Source: Devosia equisanguinis (GTDB lineage Bacteria > Pseudomonadota > Alphaproteobacteria > Rhizobiales > Devosiaceae). From it: a DNA stretch of 64,000 nt. The number at the start of each line of letters is the position of its first letter. The stretch's first letter is position 1. The position numbers and the translations under genes were made by a program. Positions 27,741 to 38,562 of the stretch are shown piece after piece. The notes beneath the pieces are model-generated. The model did no database searches and was not told the DNA's origin. It saw only the letters and a list, made by a program, of their open reading frames with translations. The stretch is taken from NCBI RefSeq assembly GCF_900631955.1, contig NZ_UZWD01000031.1, positions 17,780-81,779 on the forward strand, read 5' to 3'.

Positions 27741-28940
27741 ATGCAGTTTGTATCGAGTACCAGTGTTGCGCCGATGATGTTCTCCCGCGCCGAAAAAACC
27801 CCGCTGGCCGAGTGGTGGTGGTCGATTGATCGCGAATTGCTCGGCGCCCTGGTGCTGCTTCTGGCTTGCGGCATGGTGCTCAGCTTCGGCGCCAGCCCGC
27901 CGGTGGCCGAGCGCATCGGGCTCAACGAATGGTATTTCGTGCTTCGCCACGGGCTTTTCGTACTTCTCGCCATTCCCGTCATGCTGGCCACCTCCTTGCT
28001 CAGCCATCGCCAGGCGCGCTTTGCAGCGCTCGGCGTGCTGATCGTCATGACGCTGCTGTTATGGGCAACCTTGCGCTTCGGCACCGAAGTGAAGGGCGCG
28101 CGGCGCTGGATCACCATTGCCGGCCAGTCAGTGCAGCCCTCCGAATTCGTCAAGCCGGCCTTTGCCGTGATCGGCGCCTGGCTGTTCTCCGAATTCATGA
28201 TCCATCGCAACGTGCCGGGGCGGACCCTGGCGACGATAATCATGCTGGCCATCGTCTCGGGCCTCTTGCTGCAGCCTGATATCGGCCAGACGGCGCTTGT
28301 CTTCGCCACCTGGGCGGTGCTGCTGTTCCTGTCCGGCATTTCCTGGTGGATCATTTTCGGCCTTGCCGGTGCGGCCGGTGGCCTGCTCTTCGGCGCCTAT
28401 CTGTTCTTCCCGCACTTTGCCCGCCGCATCGATACCTTCATCAACCCTGATGGCGGCGGCAATACCTACCAGATCGACCGCGCCCTGCAGTCGCTGCTCG
28501 AGGGCGGCTGGTTCGGCCGGGGGCCGGGCGAGTCGATCGCCAAGAAGCTCATCCCCGACGCCCATGCCGACTATGTGTTCTCCGCCGCCGCCGGCGAATT
28601 CGGCATTCTGTTCTGCATGGGTCTCGTCGGCGTCATCGCCTTCATCGTGATCCGCGCCATGATCGCGGCCCAACGCCAGACCAGCCTGTTCGCGCGTCTT
28701 GCCGCATCGACAATCGCCATCCAGTTCGCCATGCAGTCCGGCATCAATCTTGCGGTGAATCTCAACCTCATCCCGCCCAAGGGCATGACGCTGCCATTCG
28801 TGTCCTATGGCGGCACGTCGATGATTGCGGTCGCCTTTGCCATGGGCCTGATGCTGGCCTTTACCCGAACCAAGCCAGAGGAACGCATGGCCACCGGACT
28901 TCCCTCCTATCGCAGCGCCGTGGTCGCGCCCGCCGAATGA
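27741..28940 (+). CDS. ftsW: Septal peptidoglycan glycosyltransferase FtsW
   Basis: A SEDS-family membrane protein, 399 residues with about ten helices, that polymerises lipid II at the septum with FtsI. Signatures are RRWITIAGQSVQPSEFVKP, the extracellular loop AHADYVFSAAAGEFG, and the C-terminal LPFVSYGGTSMIAVAFAMG. The start may instead be the ATGs at 27774/27777 (MFSRAEKTPLAEWWWSID), which resemble rhizobial FtsW N-termini; neither has a clear ribosome site. It restarts the dcw cluster after the DUF4394 gene and overlaps murG by 4 bp. Confidence 0.96.
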   Translation: MQFVSSTSVAPMMFSRAEKTPLAEWWWSIDRELLGALVLLLACGMVLSFGASPPVAERIGLNEWYFVLRHGLFVLLAIPVMLATSLLSHRQARFAALGVLIVMTLLLWATLRFGTEVKGARRWITIAGQSVQPSEFVKPAFAVIGAWLFSEFMIHRNVPGRTLATIIMLAIVSGLLLQPDIGQTALVFATWAVLLFLSGISWWIIFGLAGAAGGLLFGAYLFFPHFARRIDTFINPDGGGNTYQIDRALQSLLEGGWFGRGPGESIAKKLIPDAHADYVFSAAAGEFGILFCMGLVGVIAFIVIRAMIAAQRQTSLFARLAASTIAIQFAMQSGINLAVNLNLIPPKGMTLPFVSYGGTSMIAVAFAMGLMLAFTRTKPEERMATGLPSYRSAVVAPAE

Positions 28941-30055
28941 AGACCTTCGTTCTCATGGCCGGCGGCACGGGTGGACATCTCTTCCCGGCCATGGCCCTTG
29001 CGCAGGAACTGATCCGCCGCGGCCATGCCGTGGAGCTGATGACCGATCATCGCGTCGAGAGCTATGGCGCCGATTTTCCGGCCCGCCAGATCCACATCAT
29101 TCCCGCCGCCACGCCCTCGCTCAGCAATCCGGTGAAATTCGTCGGCGCCGGCTTCACCATCCTGCGTGGTGTCGCCACCGCCCTGGGCAAGCTGCGCAAG
29201 ACGCGGCCGGACGCGGTTATCGGCTTTGGTGGCTATCCCACTTTTCCGCCGTTTATCGCTGCCAGCCTGCTCGGTATTCCGGGTATCCTGCACGAGCAGA
29301 ATGCGGTGATGGGTCGGGCCAATCGGGCGCTCACCCGTTTTGCCGATGTGCTGGCGCTGAGCTTTGCCAAGACGCGCTTTGCCGATGCGGCCTCGCTCGA
29401 AAAGATCGTCACCGGCAATCCCGTGCGCGACCGGGTGCGGCCGCTGGCCGGCCGTCCCTATCCGCTGCTCGATGATCGCGGCACCATCCGTCTCGTCGTC
29501 ACCGGCGGCAGCCAGGGCGCGCGGGTGCTGTCGGACCTGGTGCCGGCCGCCATCGCCCTCTTGCCCGACGCTTTGCGCAATCGCCTCCAGATCGTGCAGC
29601 AGGCCCGGCCCGAGGATATCGACCGGGTGGCCGAGAGCTACCGCCAGTCGCGCACCAGCGTGTCGCTGGCCAGCTTTATCGGCGATCTTCCGGATCGGAT
29701 CGCCGATGCCCATCTGGTGATCTGCCGGGCAGGGGCCTCCACCATTACCGAGCTTGCAGTGATCGGCCGTCCGGCCATCCTGATCCCGCTGCCGGGCGCT
29801 CTCGATTCCGACCAGAAGTACAATGCCCTGTTCCTGCAGGAGGGCGGCGGAGGCTGGATGGAAGAGCAGGCCACGCTTTCACCGCAATCGCTTGCCACTC
29901 GCCTGACCGAACTGCTGACCGACCCGCCGCGCCTGGCCGCGGCTGCATCGGCCGCCCGCGCCTTGGGCCAGCCCCGCGCCGTGGAAAAGCTGGCCGACCT
30001 CGCCGAACTGCTGGCCGGCCGAAATACCCAGATCGAAGGAAGACAATTATCATGA
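28937..30055 (+). CDS. murG: Lipid II synthase MurG
   Basis: A peripheral inner-membrane GT28 glycosyltransferase that adds GlcNAc to lipid I. 372 residues with the N-terminal acceptor-side G-loop [45 protein letters not shown], the donor-domain [11 protein letters not shown] and [19 protein letters not shown], and [13 protein letters not shown]. Both ends overlap the neighbours by 4 bp. Confidence 0.97.
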   Translation: MKTFVLMAGGTGGHLFPAMALAQELIRRGHAVELMTDHRVESYGADFPARQIHIIPAATPSLSNPVKFVGAGFTILRGVATALGKLRKTRPDAVIGFGGYPTFPPFIAASLLGIPGILHEQNAVMGRANRALTRFADVLALSFAKTRFADAASLEKIVTGNPVRDRVRPLAGRPYPLLDDRGTIRLVVTGGSQGARVLSDLVPAAIALLPDALRNRLQIVQQARPEDIDRVAESYRQSRTSVSLASFIGDLPDRIADAHLVICRAGASTITELAVIGRPAILIPLPGALDSDQKYNALFLQEGGGGWMEEQATLSPQSLATRLTELLTDPPRLAAAASAARALGQPRAVEKLADLAELLAGRNTQIEGRQLS

Positions 30056-31473
30056 AGATGCCGCGTAACATGGGTCCGGTGCATTTCATCGGCATTGGCG
30101 GCATCGGCATGAGCGGTATCGCCGAAATCCTGCACAACCAGGGCTATACGGTCCAAGGTTCGGACGCCTCAGCCAATCCCAATGTGCAGCGCCTGCGCGA
30201 CATGGGGATCAAGGTCGAGATCGGCCAGAGCGGCGACAATCTCGGTCAGGCCGAAGTCGTCGTCGTCTCCTCCGCCATCCGCAAGGACAATCCCGAACTG
30301 GTTGCCGCCCGCGCCAAGGCTTTGCCCATCGTGCGGCGTGCCGAGATGCTGGCCGAGATCATGCGCTTCAAGACCGCCATCGCCATTGGCGGCACCCATG
30401 GCAAGACCACGACCACGACGCTGGTCGCCACGCTCCTCGACGCCGGCAATCTCGATCCCACCGTCATCAATGGCGGCATCATCAATGCCTATGGCACCAA
30501 TGCCCGCCTGGGCGCCGGTGAATGGATGGTGGTGGAAGCGGACGAGAGCGACGGCACCTTCGTCAAGCTGCCCGCCGACGTTGCCGTGGTGACCAATATC
30601 GACCCCGAGCATCTCGACCACTATGGCGATTTCGATGGGGTCAAAAAGGCCTTCCACCAGTTCGTCGAAAACGTGCCCTTCTACGGCTTCGCGGTCATGT
30701 GCCTCGACCACCCGATCGTGCAGTCGCTGGTCGGCGATATCCGCGACCGCCGCGTCATCACCTATGGCCGCAATCCGCAGGCCGATGTGCGCCTCGTCGA
30801 TCTCGAAAATCATGACGGCATCCAGCATTTCGCCGTCGAAATCCGCGACCGTATCCGCCAGACGCAATTGCGCATCGACGGGCTGCAATTGCCGATGCCG
30901 GGCGTGCATAATGCGCTCAACGCCACCGCCGCCATTGCCGTGGCCGACCAGTTGCATGTCCCCGCCGAAGCCATCCGCAAGGGTCTCAAGGGCTTTACCG
31001 GGGTGAAGCGCCGCTTCACCAAGACCGGCGAGGCCGGCGGCGTCACCGTCATCGATGATTACGGCCATCACCCGGTCGAGATTGCCGCCGTGCTCAAGGC
31101 CGCCCGCCAGTCGGCGCGCGGTGAGGTCATCGCCGTGGTGCAGCCACACCGCTTCTCGCGCGTCCACGATCTGTTCGACGATTTCGCCGCCTGCTTCAAC
31201 GATGCCGATACCGTCATCGTCGCGCCGATCTATGCCGCCGGCGAACAGCCACTTCCCGGTGTCACCCATGAGGAACTGGTCAACCGCATCCGCGCCCGCG
31301 GCCATCGCGATGCCCGCGTGCTCGATAGCCAGGAAGCCCTGGCGCCGCTGCTCGCCTCGCGCGTCAACGAGGGCGATTATGTCGTGTGCCTCGGTGCCGG
31401 CAACATCACTCAATGGGCCGCCGCACTGCCGGGCGAATTGGAAGCGCTGATGGGGGTGGGAGCCACCTCATGA
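30052..31473 (+). CDS. murC: UDP-MurNAc:L-alanine ligase MurC
   Basis: Starts the stem peptide by adding L-Ala to UDP-MurNAc. 473 residues: Rossmann-like domain [19 protein letters not shown] loop [28 protein letters not shown], then C-terminal [15 protein letters not shown] and QPHRFSR. Its stop overlaps the ddl start by 4 bp, leaving no room for the murB gene that often sits here in relatives. Confidence 0.98.
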   Translation: MKMPRNMGPVHFIGIGGIGMSGIAEILHNQGYTVQGSDASANPNVQRLRDMGIKVEIGQSGDNLGQAEVVVVSSAIRKDNPELVAARAKALPIVRRAEMLAEIMRFKTAIAIGGTHGKTTTTTLVATLLDAGNLDPTVINGGIINAYGTNARLGAGEWMVVEADESDGTFVKLPADVAVVTNIDPEHLDHYGDFDGVKKAFHQFVENVPFYGFAVMCLDHPIVQSLVGDIRDRRVITYGRNPQADVRLVDLENHDGIQHFAVEIRDRIRQTQLRIDGLQLPMPGVHNALNATAAIAVADQLHVPAEAIRKGLKGFTGVKRRFTKTGEAGGVTVIDDYGHHPVEIAAVLKAARQSARGEVIAVVQPHRFSRVHDLFDDFAACFNDADTVIVAPIYAAGEQPLPGVTHEELVNRIRARGHRDARVLDSQEALAPLLASRVNEGDYVVCLGAGNITQWAAALPGELEALMGVGATS

Positions 31474-32390
31474 CAAAACATGTCGCCGTCCTGATGGGTG
31501 GGCTCTCCAATGAGCGCCCGGTATCGCTGAGTTCGGGCAAGGGCTGTGCCGAGGCGCTGCGCCGCGCCGGTTATCGGGTGACCGAGGTCGATGTCGGCTA
31601 CGACATTGCCGAACGCCTGCGCGCGCTTCAGCCCGATGTCGCCTTCAATGCCCTGCATGGCCGCTTTGGCGAGGACGGGACCATCCAGGGCGTGCTGGAA
31701 TTTCTGCGCATTCCCTATACCCATTCTGGCGTGCTGGCCTCGGCCTTGGCGCTGGACAAGCACCAGGCCAAGATCATGCTCAAGGCCGCCGGCATTCCGG
31801 TCACCGATCACGTGATCGCCGGCCGCGCCGAAGTGGGCCGGGCCCATGTCATGAAGCCGCCCTATGTGGTCAAGCCCATCGCCGATGGCTCGAGCTTCGG
31901 CGTCTTGATCGTCAAGGCCGACCAGTCCCATCCGCCGCAGGAAATCCTGGGTGCTGATTGGGATGGCGGCGAGACGCTGATGGTCGAGCGCTATATTCCC
32001 GGCCGCGAACTGACCTGCGCCGTGATGGGCGGGGTGGCACTGCCGGTGACCGAGATCGTCACCGACCTGGCCTTCTACAATTATGAGGCGAAGTATTCTG
32101 CCGGTGGATCACATCACGTGTTACCGGCGCAGATTTCACCGAAAATTTACGACAAAGTCCAAAAGATGAGCCTGATGGCGCATGAAGCGCTGGGCTGTCG
32201 CGGCATCACGCGCACCGACTTCCGGTACAATGATGCGGCGGGCGAAGATGGCGAGCTTGTCTGTCTGGAAATCAACACCCAGCCGGGCATGACCCCCACC
32301 TCGCTGGCGCCCGAGCAGGCGCTGCATGCGGGCCACTCCTTTGAGGATCTGGTCTCCTGGATGGTGGAGGACGCGAGTTGCAACAGGTAA
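31470..32390 (+). CDS. ddl: D-alanine:D-alanine ligase
   Basis: Makes the D-Ala-D-Ala dipeptide used by MurF. 306 residues from the ATG at 31470 ([20 protein letters not shown]). ATP-grasp features are [33 protein letters not shown], and the metal-binding [17 protein letters not shown] longer in-frame start inside murC is rejected. It overlaps murC by 4 bp and ftsQ by 13 bp. Confidence 0.97.
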   Translation: MTKHVAVLMGGLSNERPVSLSSGKGCAEALRRAGYRVTEVDVGYDIAERLRALQPDVAFNALHGRFGEDGTIQGVLEFLRIPYTHSGVLASALALDKHQAKIMLKAAGIPVTDHVIAGRAEVGRAHVMKPPYVVKPIADGSSFGVLIVKADQSHPPQEILGADWDGGETLMVERYIPGRELTCAVMGGVALPVTEIVTDLAFYNYEAKYSAGGSHHVLPAQISPKIYDKVQKMSLMAHEALGCRGITRTDFRYNDAAGEDGELVCLEINTQPGMTPTSLAPEQALHAGHSFEDLVSWMVEDASCNR

Positions 32391-33256
32391 AGAGCGAGGC
32401 TTTTCTCGCCGGAGCGCGGATGGTCGATCCCCGCGCACTGCCTGTTCCTGCCCGGCCGCAGCGGCAGCGGCTGGCGGGGCGTTTTACGCGCATCCGCGTG
32501 CTGCATGGCCGTGCCATCCGCCGTGGCCTGTGGATCGCCGCCGCTCTTGTGGGCGCCTTGACGCTTTATCAGGTGCGCGAACCGATCGGTGCCTTTGCCG
32601 GTACCCTTGGAACGCTCGCGCAAGGCGAGTTTGCCGAAGCCGGCATGGCCATTGGCGAGATTTCGATCACCGGGCAGACACTGACCTCCGAGCAGGCGAT
32701 CTTCGACGCGCTGGGCATTCAGCCCAATGCCTCGACCCTAGCCTTCGACGTGGAAGCGGCCCGCCAGCGTGTCGCGCAATTGCCGGCCGTCGATACGGTC
32801 AGCGTCCGCAAGACCTATCCTGGCGATGTGTCGGTGGTGATTGCCGAGAAAATCCCGGTCGCCCGCTGGCGGGTTGATGGCGTCACCTTCGTCATCGACG
32901 GGGCAGGCGAGCAGATCGGCGAGGATCGTGGCGCTTACAGTGACCTGCCGCTGGTGATCGGCGACGGCGCCGCTGACGATGCGCTGGCCATGATCCGGGC
33001 GCTCGATGGTTTCCCGCATCTGCGCAATGGCCTCGTGGCGCTGTCCCGTATCGCCGACCGGCGCTGGGACATGATCTACGACACCGGCCTCCGGGTGCAG
33101 CTGCCCGAGCAAGGCGTGGCGCAGGCCCTGCGCAAGCTCACCTCTTATCAGAACGAATTCCAACTGCTCGACCGCGATGTCAGCATCATCGATCTGCGGA
33201 TCGACACCATCGTGGCCGTGCGCCCCAACAAGACCGAAGACACCGAAAAATCATGA
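32378..33256 (+). CDS. ftsQ: Cell division protein FtsQ
   Basis: 292 residues, bitopic: cytoplasmic N-terminus rich in Arg and Pro, a membrane helix at about residues 50-68, then a periplasmic POTRA domain beginning [20 protein letters not shown] and a second FtsQ domain ([20 protein letters not shown]). FtsQ scaffolds the FtsB/FtsL divisome subcomplex. The start is a TTG at 32378 inside the ddl end, with GGTGGAGG 7 nt upstream. It overlaps ftsA by 4 bp. Confidence 0.95.
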   Translation: MQQVKSEAFLAGARMVDPRALPVPARPQRQRLAGRFTRIRVLHGRAIRRGLWIAAALVGALTLYQVREPIGAFAGTLGTLAQGEFAEAGMAIGEISITGQTLTSEQAIFDALGIQPNASTLAFDVEAARQRVAQLPAVDTVSVRKTYPGDVSVVIAEKIPVARWRVDGVTFVIDGAGEQIGEDRGAYSDLPLVIGDGAADDALAMIRALDGFPHLRNGLVALSRIADRRWDMIYDTGLRVQLPEQGVAQALRKLTSYQNEFQLLDRDVSIIDLRIDTIVAVRPNKTEDTEKS

Positions 33257-34566
33257 TGACCGATGCGATGACCTCACGGCTCCGCCCCGTTCTGCCGGGC
33301 AAGACCACCCTGGTGGCCGTGCTGGACATCGGCTCGACCAAGATCTGCTGCGTCATCGCCCGCCTCACGCCCCGCGCCGAGGGCAAGGCACTGCGCGGAC
33401 GCACCCATCAGGCCGAGGTGATCGGTTTCGGCTATGGCCCGTCTTCCGGCGTCAAGAGCGGTGTCGTCACCGATATCGAAAAGGCCGAGCAGGCGATCCG
33501 CACCGTGGTCGGCATGGCCGAGCGCGCTGCCGGTCTGACGCTGGAATCCGTCCTGGTCAACGTCACTGCCGGTCGGCTGGGTTCCGAAACCTTCTCCGCT
33601 GCCGTGTCGCTCGACGGGCAGGAGGTCGAGAAGGCCGATATCGTGCGCGTGCTCAAGGCGGTCAATTCCCGCTCGGTGCGCCCGGAACGTTCGATCATCC
33701 ATGCATTGCCGATCGGTTACGCCTTGGATGGCCAGAAGGGCATTCGCGACCCCCATGGCATGGTGGGCGAAAAGCTCGGTGTCGACGTCGCGGTGATTTC
33801 GGCCGAGACGCTGGCCATGCGCAATCTGGAACTGGTGCTGCATCGCTGCCACCTGCAGATCGAGGCGCTGGTCGCCACCCCCTATGCTTCGGGTCTCGCC
33901 ACCCTTGTCGATGACGAAGCGCAACTGGGCGTTGCCTGCATCGACTTTGGCGGCGCCACGACGACCGTTTCGGTCTTCAACGATGGCCATATGGTCTATG
34001 CCGATGCCATCGCCATTGGCGGACATCACCTGACCCTCGATATCGCGCGCCAGCTCTCGGTCAGCGTCGCCGATGCCGAACGGCTCAAGACGTTGCATGG
34101 TTCGGTCCTGCCGGGCCAGGCCGATGAGCGCGAGATGATCCCGATCCAGCCGGTCGGGGCCAGCCATGACGAGGCGCCAGGGCAGGTGGCCCGTTCGGTG
34201 CTGACCCGCATCATGCGACCGCGCATCGAGGAAATCCTTACCGCGGTGCGCGACCGCATGCAGGCCACCGGCATGATGGATGTCTGCGGCCGCCGCTTCG
34301 TGCTCACCGGTGGGGCCAGCGAAATGACGGGCCTGCCTGAAGTCGCCCGCCGCACACTGGCGCGCAATGTGCGCAATGGCCGGCCCATGGGCATTGCCGG
34401 CCTGCCCGAGATCGCCAAGGGCGCTGCCTTTGCCAGCGTCGCCGGCATGCTCATCTATCCGCAGGTCTGCAGCCAGGAATATGCCGAGCCGCGCGGCACC
34501 CGTAAGCTTACCGGTACCGATGGCTATTTCGCACGCGTCGGCAACTGGCTGCGCACGAGCTTCTGA
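33253..34566 (+). CDS. ftsA: Divisome actin-like protein FtsA
   Basis: 437 residues, an actin-fold ATPase that tethers FtsZ to the membrane. Phosphate-1 motif VLDIGSTKICCVIA, the FtsA-specific 1C domain (about residues 95-180), CIDFGGATTTVSVFNDG (phosphate 2), FVLTGGASEMTGLPEVA, and a C-terminal amphipathic peptide (YFARVGNWLRTSF) suited to membrane binding. It is followed by a 196-bp gap to ftsZ that carries possible CtrA boxes. Confidence 0.97.
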   Translation: MMTDAMTSRLRPVLPGKTTLVAVLDIGSTKICCVIARLTPRAEGKALRGRTHQAEVIGFGYGPSSGVKSGVVTDIEKAEQAIRTVVGMAERAAGLTLESVLVNVTAGRLGSETFSAAVSLDGQEVEKADIVRVLKAVNSRSVRPERSIIHALPIGYALDGQKGIRDPHGMVGEKLGVDVAVISAETLAMRNLELVLHRCHLQIEALVATPYASGLATLVDDEAQLGVACIDFGGATTTVSVFNDGHMVYADAIAIGGHHLTLDIARQLSVSVADAERLKTLHGSVLPGQADEREMIPIQPVGASHDEAPGQVARSVLTRIMRPRIEEILTAVRDRMQATGMMDVCGRRFVLTGGASEMTGLPEVARRTLARNVRNGRPMGIAGLPEIAKGAAFASVAGMLIYPQVCSQEYAEPRGTRKLTGTDGYFARVGNWLRTSF

Positions 34567-34628
34567 TTTTTTTTGACGGTTCGCTGGTCTTGAGCCGCGC
34601 ATGCTCGGGCGCGGGCGGCCTTTCATGG

Positions 34629-34714
34629 TTAACGCTTCCTGAATGCGTAACGCCCCGATGTCGCATTTTGCCTTTTCGTTAACGCGAAGGCTTCAATTGT
34701 TAGGACGCGGTTAA
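34629..34714. promoter_or_regulatory. ftsZ upstream region with two near-consensus CtrA boxes
   Basis: TTAA-N7-TGAA at 34629-34643 and TTAG-N7-TTAA at 34700-34714 each match the CtrA consensus TTAA-N7-TTAA in seven of eight bases. The region is AT-rich and lies between ftsA and ftsZ, where a separate ftsZ promoter is expected. In Caulobacter CtrA controls ftsZ; applying that here is inference. Confidence 0.45.
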
Positions 34715-34762
34715 CGAATTGGAGGGTAAATCTTAATCAACCACGCCACTATGGGGCCATTT

Positions 34763-36427
34763 ATGACCATCAACCTCACCATCCCGGACATTCAGGAACT
34801 CAAGCCCCGCATCACCGTGTTCGGTGTCGGCGGTGGTGGCGGCAACGCCGTTAACAACATGATCGAATCCGGCCTGGACGGTGTCGATTTCGTCGTCGCC
34901 AATACCGACGCACAGGCGCTTTCCCTCAGCAAGGCACAGCGAATCATTCAGCTCGGCGTCGGTGTCACCGAAGGCCTGGGCGCCGGCTCGCACCCGGAAG
35001 TGGGTCGCGCTGCAGCCGAGGAAAGCTGGGACGAGATCAACGACCATCTCAGCGGTTCGCACATGGTGTTCATCACTGCCGGCATGGGCGGTGGCACGGG
35101 CACTGGCGCAGCACCCGTCGTGGCGCGCGCCGCTCGCGAGCAGGGCATCCTGACGGTTGGCGTGGTGACCAAGCCGTTTAATTTCGAAGGCAACCGCCGC
35201 AGCCGTCTGGCCGAGGACGGGATCGATGAGCTGCATCGCCATGTCGATACGCTGATCGTCATTCCGAACCAGAACCTGTTCCGCGTCGCCAATGAGAAAA
35301 CCACCTTCGCCGACGCTTTCGCGATGGCCGACCAGGTGCTGTTCTCCGGCGTGGCCTGCATCACCGACCTCATGGTCAAGGAAGGCCTGATCAACCTCGA
35401 CTTCGCCGACGTGCGCGCCGTCATGCGCGGCATGGGCAAGGCGATGATGGGCACCGGCGAAGCCTCTGGTGAAGATCGCGCCCGCCACGCCGCCGAGGCT
35501 GCCATTGCCAACCCGCTGCTCGACGATGTGTCGATGCACGGCGCTCGTGGCCTGCTGATCTCTATCACCGGCGGTCCGGACCTGACCCTTTACGAAGTCG
35601 ACGAAGCGGCCAGCCGCATCCGCGAGGAAGTCGACGTGGACGCCAATATCATTCTCGGCGCCACCTACGATCCGAACCTCAACGGCACGATCCGCGTGTC
35701 CGTCGTGGCCACAGGCACCGACGCCACCATGGTCCAGGCGCTCGAGCCGGCCAAGCCGCATGCTTCGCGCACCCCGCTTTCGGTCAAGCGCCATGTGCCC
35801 GTTGAGCCGACCCGTTCGGTCGTGCCGCCGGCTCCCGAGCCGGTCATTGCCGAGGTCGAAGAGATCGGCCAGCAGGTGGAAGCCGCCGTTGCCGAGGCCT
35901 TTGCCGCCCAGCGCCCGCTGCAGCAGTCCATGCTCGAAGATGACGGCGTTTTCGTCGAGCCCTATACCCCGGCCGCCGAAATCCATCACGAGCCCGAAGA
36001 GGTTCAGATGGTCGAAGAACAGCCGATTCCGAGCGTCTATGTGCCCTCGCACGCAGCCCGCCCCGAAGGTCAGCGCCGCATGCCGCGCACCGAGGAGCTT
36101 CCGGCTGTTGCGCGCCGGACACAGGACGCGCAGGAACGTCATGAGGCTGAACCGCGAAATGCCCGTGCCCTGTTCAAGCGCCTGGCGTCCAATGTCGGCC
36201 TGAACCTGGGTCAGCAGGCCGCTGAAACCCGTCAGGAGCCCCGCACTTCGACCGCCGACGACGCCGCTGCCCGCAGCGCGATTGAGGCCGGTGGTGCAAG
36301 GGCTTCGCGGGTTCCGCCCGCTAGCGAAGGCGCTCGTGGCACCCTCGATAACCAAGGTCGCCAGCCGGCTCAGCCGCAGCAGAAGGATCACCTGGAGATC
36401 CCGGCCTTCCTGCGCAAGCACGGTTAA
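34763..36427 (+). CDS. ftsZ: Cell division GTPase FtsZ
   Basis: 554 residues from the ATG at 34763 ([20 protein letters not shown]); an ATG 12 nt earlier is less likely. The tubulin-like GTPase core (about 1-330) has [13 protein letters not shown], the signature [13 protein letters not shown] and the T7 loop [11 protein letters not shown] long acidic, Pro-rich linker (about 330-540) leads to the C-terminal peptide [11 protein letters not shown], which binds FtsA and other tethers. The long linker is usual for alphaproteobacterial FtsZ. A strong terminator follows. Confidence 0.98.
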   Translation: MTINLTIPDIQELKPRITVFGVGGGGGNAVNNMIESGLDGVDFVVANTDAQALSLSKAQRIIQLGVGVTEGLGAGSHPEVGRAAAEESWDEINDHLSGSHMVFITAGMGGGTGTGAAPVVARAAREQGILTVGVVTKPFNFEGNRRSRLAEDGIDELHRHVDTLIVIPNQNLFRVANEKTTFADAFAMADQVLFSGVACITDLMVKEGLINLDFADVRAVMRGMGKAMMGTGEASGEDRARHAAEAAIANPLLDDVSMHGARGLLISITGGPDLTLYEVDEAASRIREEVDVDANIILGATYDPNLNGTIRVSVVATGTDATMVQALEPAKPHASRTPLSVKRHVPVEPTRSVVPPAPEPVIAEVEEIGQQVEAAVAEAFAAQRPLQQSMLEDDGVFVEPYTPAAEIHHEPEEVQMVEEQPIPSVYVPSHAARPEGQRRMPRTEELPAVARRTQDAQERHEAEPRNARALFKRLASNVGLNLGQQAAETRQEPRTSTADDAAARSAIEAGGARASRVPPASEGARGTLDNQGRQPAQPQQKDHLEIPAFLRKHG

Positions 36428-36455
36428 TTCCCTGTAAAGGAAACCCTGAAACATG

Positions 36456-36487
36456 ACTCGGCGCGGCTTTCGCGCCGAGTTTTTTTT
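36456..36487 (+). terminator. Rho-independent terminator of ftsZ
   Basis: A 10-bp perfect stem ACTCGGCGCG/CGCGCCGAGT with a 5-nt loop and eight T residues. Confidence 0.95.
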
Positions 36488-36535
36488 AGCTAGGTGTTTG
36501 GCGAGCGTGAATGTTCGGCGGAGTATCCCTACAGT

Positions 36536-37492
36536 ATGAACAAGCTTTCGACACGCCAGCGCACGCTCGCCGGTGAGATCAAGTTCGCCGGTTACGGTGT
36601 GCACAGCGCCCAGCCGGTTACCCTCGTCATCGGTCCAGCCGCTCCCGACAGCGGCTACCTCATTCGCCGCGAGATCGGCGAAAACAGCTTTACCCAGCCC
36701 GTTCCTGTCCACTTCTCCCGCGTCAGCCGCACCACGCTGTGTACCACGCTCGACCTGGGCGACAGCGTCAGCGCTGCCACGGTGGAGCACGTCACCTCCG
36801 CCCTCTCCGGCATGGGCGTCGACAATGCGCTGATCACGCTGGACGGGCCGGAATGCCCGATCATGGATGGCAGCGCCTATCCCTTCGCCACCGCGATTCT
36901 CGAGGTTGGCCTCGAAATCCAGCCGGCGCAGAAGAAATTCCTCAAGGTCATGCGCGCCGTCACCGTGCGCAACAATGACGCCTTCGCCGCGCTCGAGCCC
37001 TATAATGGCCGGGCACTCGACCTTGAGATCGACTTCGACTCCAAGGTCATCGGCCGCCAGCGCATGATTTTCGACTGGACGCCGCGCCGCTATTTCGAGG
37101 ACGTGTCGCGCGCCCGCACCTTCGGTTTCGCCCGCGACGCCAAGATTTTGCGCCAGGCCGGCTATGCCCTGGGCTCCAGCCTCGACAATTCCATCACCGT
37201 GCATGAGGATCGTATCCTCAATCCCGGCGGGCTGCGCTTCGAAGACGAATTCGTCCGGCACAAGCTGCTCGACGCCATTGGTGATCTGTCGCTGGGCGGC
37301 ATGGCGATCTGGGGCCGTTTCCGCTCCTACAAGGGTGGACATGCGCTCAATGCCCATGTTTTGGCCGGTCTCTTTTCCAGCGAAGCCAATTATGAGATAG
37401 TCACGGCCGATGAGCTGCCGCTGGAATTCGAGGCCTTCGATGACCAGCCGGACGGCTTGGAGGTTCATCACTATCTGCGGTCCGTGCGCTGA
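36536..37492 (+). CDS. lpxC: UDP-3-O-acyl-N-acetylglucosamine deacetylase LpxC
   Basis: A zinc enzyme and the committed step of lipid A synthesis. 318 residues from the ATG at 36536 (MNKLSTRQRTLAGEIKFAGY); the open frame starts earlier but this matches family N-termini. Zinc ligands are the His of TVEHVTSAL and the His and Asp of RHKLLDAIGDL. The catalytic His is in KGGHALNAH. It is placed after ftsZ as in many proteobacteria, but behind a terminator, so it has its own promoter. Confidence 0.97.
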   Translation: MNKLSTRQRTLAGEIKFAGYGVHSAQPVTLVIGPAAPDSGYLIRREIGENSFTQPVPVHFSRVSRTTLCTTLDLGDSVSAATVEHVTSALSGMGVDNALITLDGPECPIMDGSAYPFATAILEVGLEIQPAQKKFLKVMRAVTVRNNDAFAALEPYNGRALDLEIDFDSKVIGRQRMIFDWTPRRYFEDVSRARTFGFARDAKILRQAGYALGSSLDNSITVHEDRILNPGGLRFEDEFVRHKLLDAIGDLSLGGMAIWGRFRSYKGGHALNAHVLAGLFSSEANYEIVTADELPLEFEAFDDQPDGLEVHHYLRSVR

Positions 37493-37584
37493 TCCGGTCT
37501 TCCGGCCCTCGGCGACGCCACAGTTTTGATCCATTTGCTAATTACGCCGCAGCCCAATGCGGTATTTGAGGAACGGGGCAGTTC

Positions 37585-38430
37585 GTGAAGCTTGACGTTG
37601 TAAGCCAGTTTTCCCGCGGGGCCGTTCGGCTCGCTGCCATGGCGGTCGTGGCCTCGTTTCTCGCAGCCTGTTCGGGCATGAACCTGTTTGGCCCGCCCAA
37701 GGTCAAGGAAGAGCCGATCATTCCCGCGGCCGCGCTGTATCAGGGCGCGTTGGACGATATGGATCGCCAGTACTACCAGACCGCCATCAAGAAGCTCGAG
37801 CAGCTCGAACGTCAGCATCCGCGCGATCCGCTGACCGAGAAGGGCAAGCTGATGCAGGTCTATGCGAATTATCGCACGGGCAAGTTCGAGCCCGCCATTC
37901 TGGCCGCCGACCGCTATCTGGCGCTTTATCCCAATGGCAAGGATGTGCCTTACGTCCTCTGGCTCAAGGGCACGTCCTATTTCGCGCAGATCAAGGACAT
38001 CACCCGCGACCAGCAGTTGTCGCGTGACGCCATCGACACCTATACGCTGCTGATCAACAACTATCCCAAGTCCGAGCATGCCAAGGACGCCAAGGACAAG
38101 CTCCTCGTCGCCTATGACCAGCTTGCCGGCAAGGAAATGTCGGTCGGCCGCTACTATCTCGGCAATGGTCAGTACACCGCCGCCATCAACCGCTTCCGCG
38201 AAGTGGTCGAGAAGTGGCAGACCTCGACGCATATCGAGGAAGCCCTCTACCGCCTGACCGAAGGCTACCTGCTGCTCGGCCTCACCAACGAAGCCATGTC
38301 CGCCGCCGCCGTGCTCGGTCACAACTACCCGTCCAGCGACTGGTACAAGCGGGCTTTCGAACTGCTCGGCAAGCAGGGCCTGGCGCCGAACCTCAATTCG
38401 GGCAGCTGGCTGGCAGCCCATCGCAGCTAA
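37585..38430 (+). CDS. bamD: Outer-membrane assembly lipoprotein BamD (ComL)
   Basis: 281 residues from a GTG at 37585. A lipoprotein signal ends in ASFLAACSGM, with Cys as the acylated residue. TPR repeats follow (LYQGALDDMDRQYYQTAIKK, VYANYRTGKFEPAILAADRY and others). BamD works with BamA to insert beta-barrel proteins into the outer membrane. It is the last gene of the cluster and is followed by a terminator. Confidence 0.95.
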   Translation: MKLDVVSQFSRGAVRLAAMAVVASFLAACSGMNLFGPPKVKEEPIIPAAALYQGALDDMDRQYYQTAIKKLEQLERQHPRDPLTEKGKLMQVYANYRTGKFEPAILAADRYLALYPNGKDVPYVLWLKGTSYFAQIKDITRDQQLSRDAIDTYTLLINNYPKSEHAKDAKDKLLVAYDQLAGKEMSVGRYYLGNGQYTAAINRFREVVEKWQTSTHIEEALYRLTEGYLLLGLTNEAMSAAAVLGHNYPSSDWYKRAFELLGKQGLAPNLNSGSWLAAHRS

Positions 38431-38451
38431 GCCTTGTGCACACGAATTTGA

Positions 38452-38480
38452 AAAGGGCCCCGATCGGGGCCCTTTTTGTT
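38452..38480 (+). terminator. Rho-independent terminator of bamD
   Basis: A 10-bp perfect stem AAAGGGCCCC/GGGGCCCTTT with a GATC loop, followed by a T-run. Confidence 0.94.
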
Positions 38481-38562
38481 TGACCGAGAGGCAAATGGTC
38501 AGCCTGGCGCGACAGGGCAACAAGCACAGTGGTGGGTGGGAAAAAGCGTGCCAGCGCCTGGA

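Noticed and set aside
34733..37534. A 933-codon open frame on the minus strand opposite ftsZ and lpxC
   Set aside because: It is a mirror of high-GC codon use in the real genes. Both plus-strand genes have complete family motifs, and the antisense translation matches no domain I recognise.
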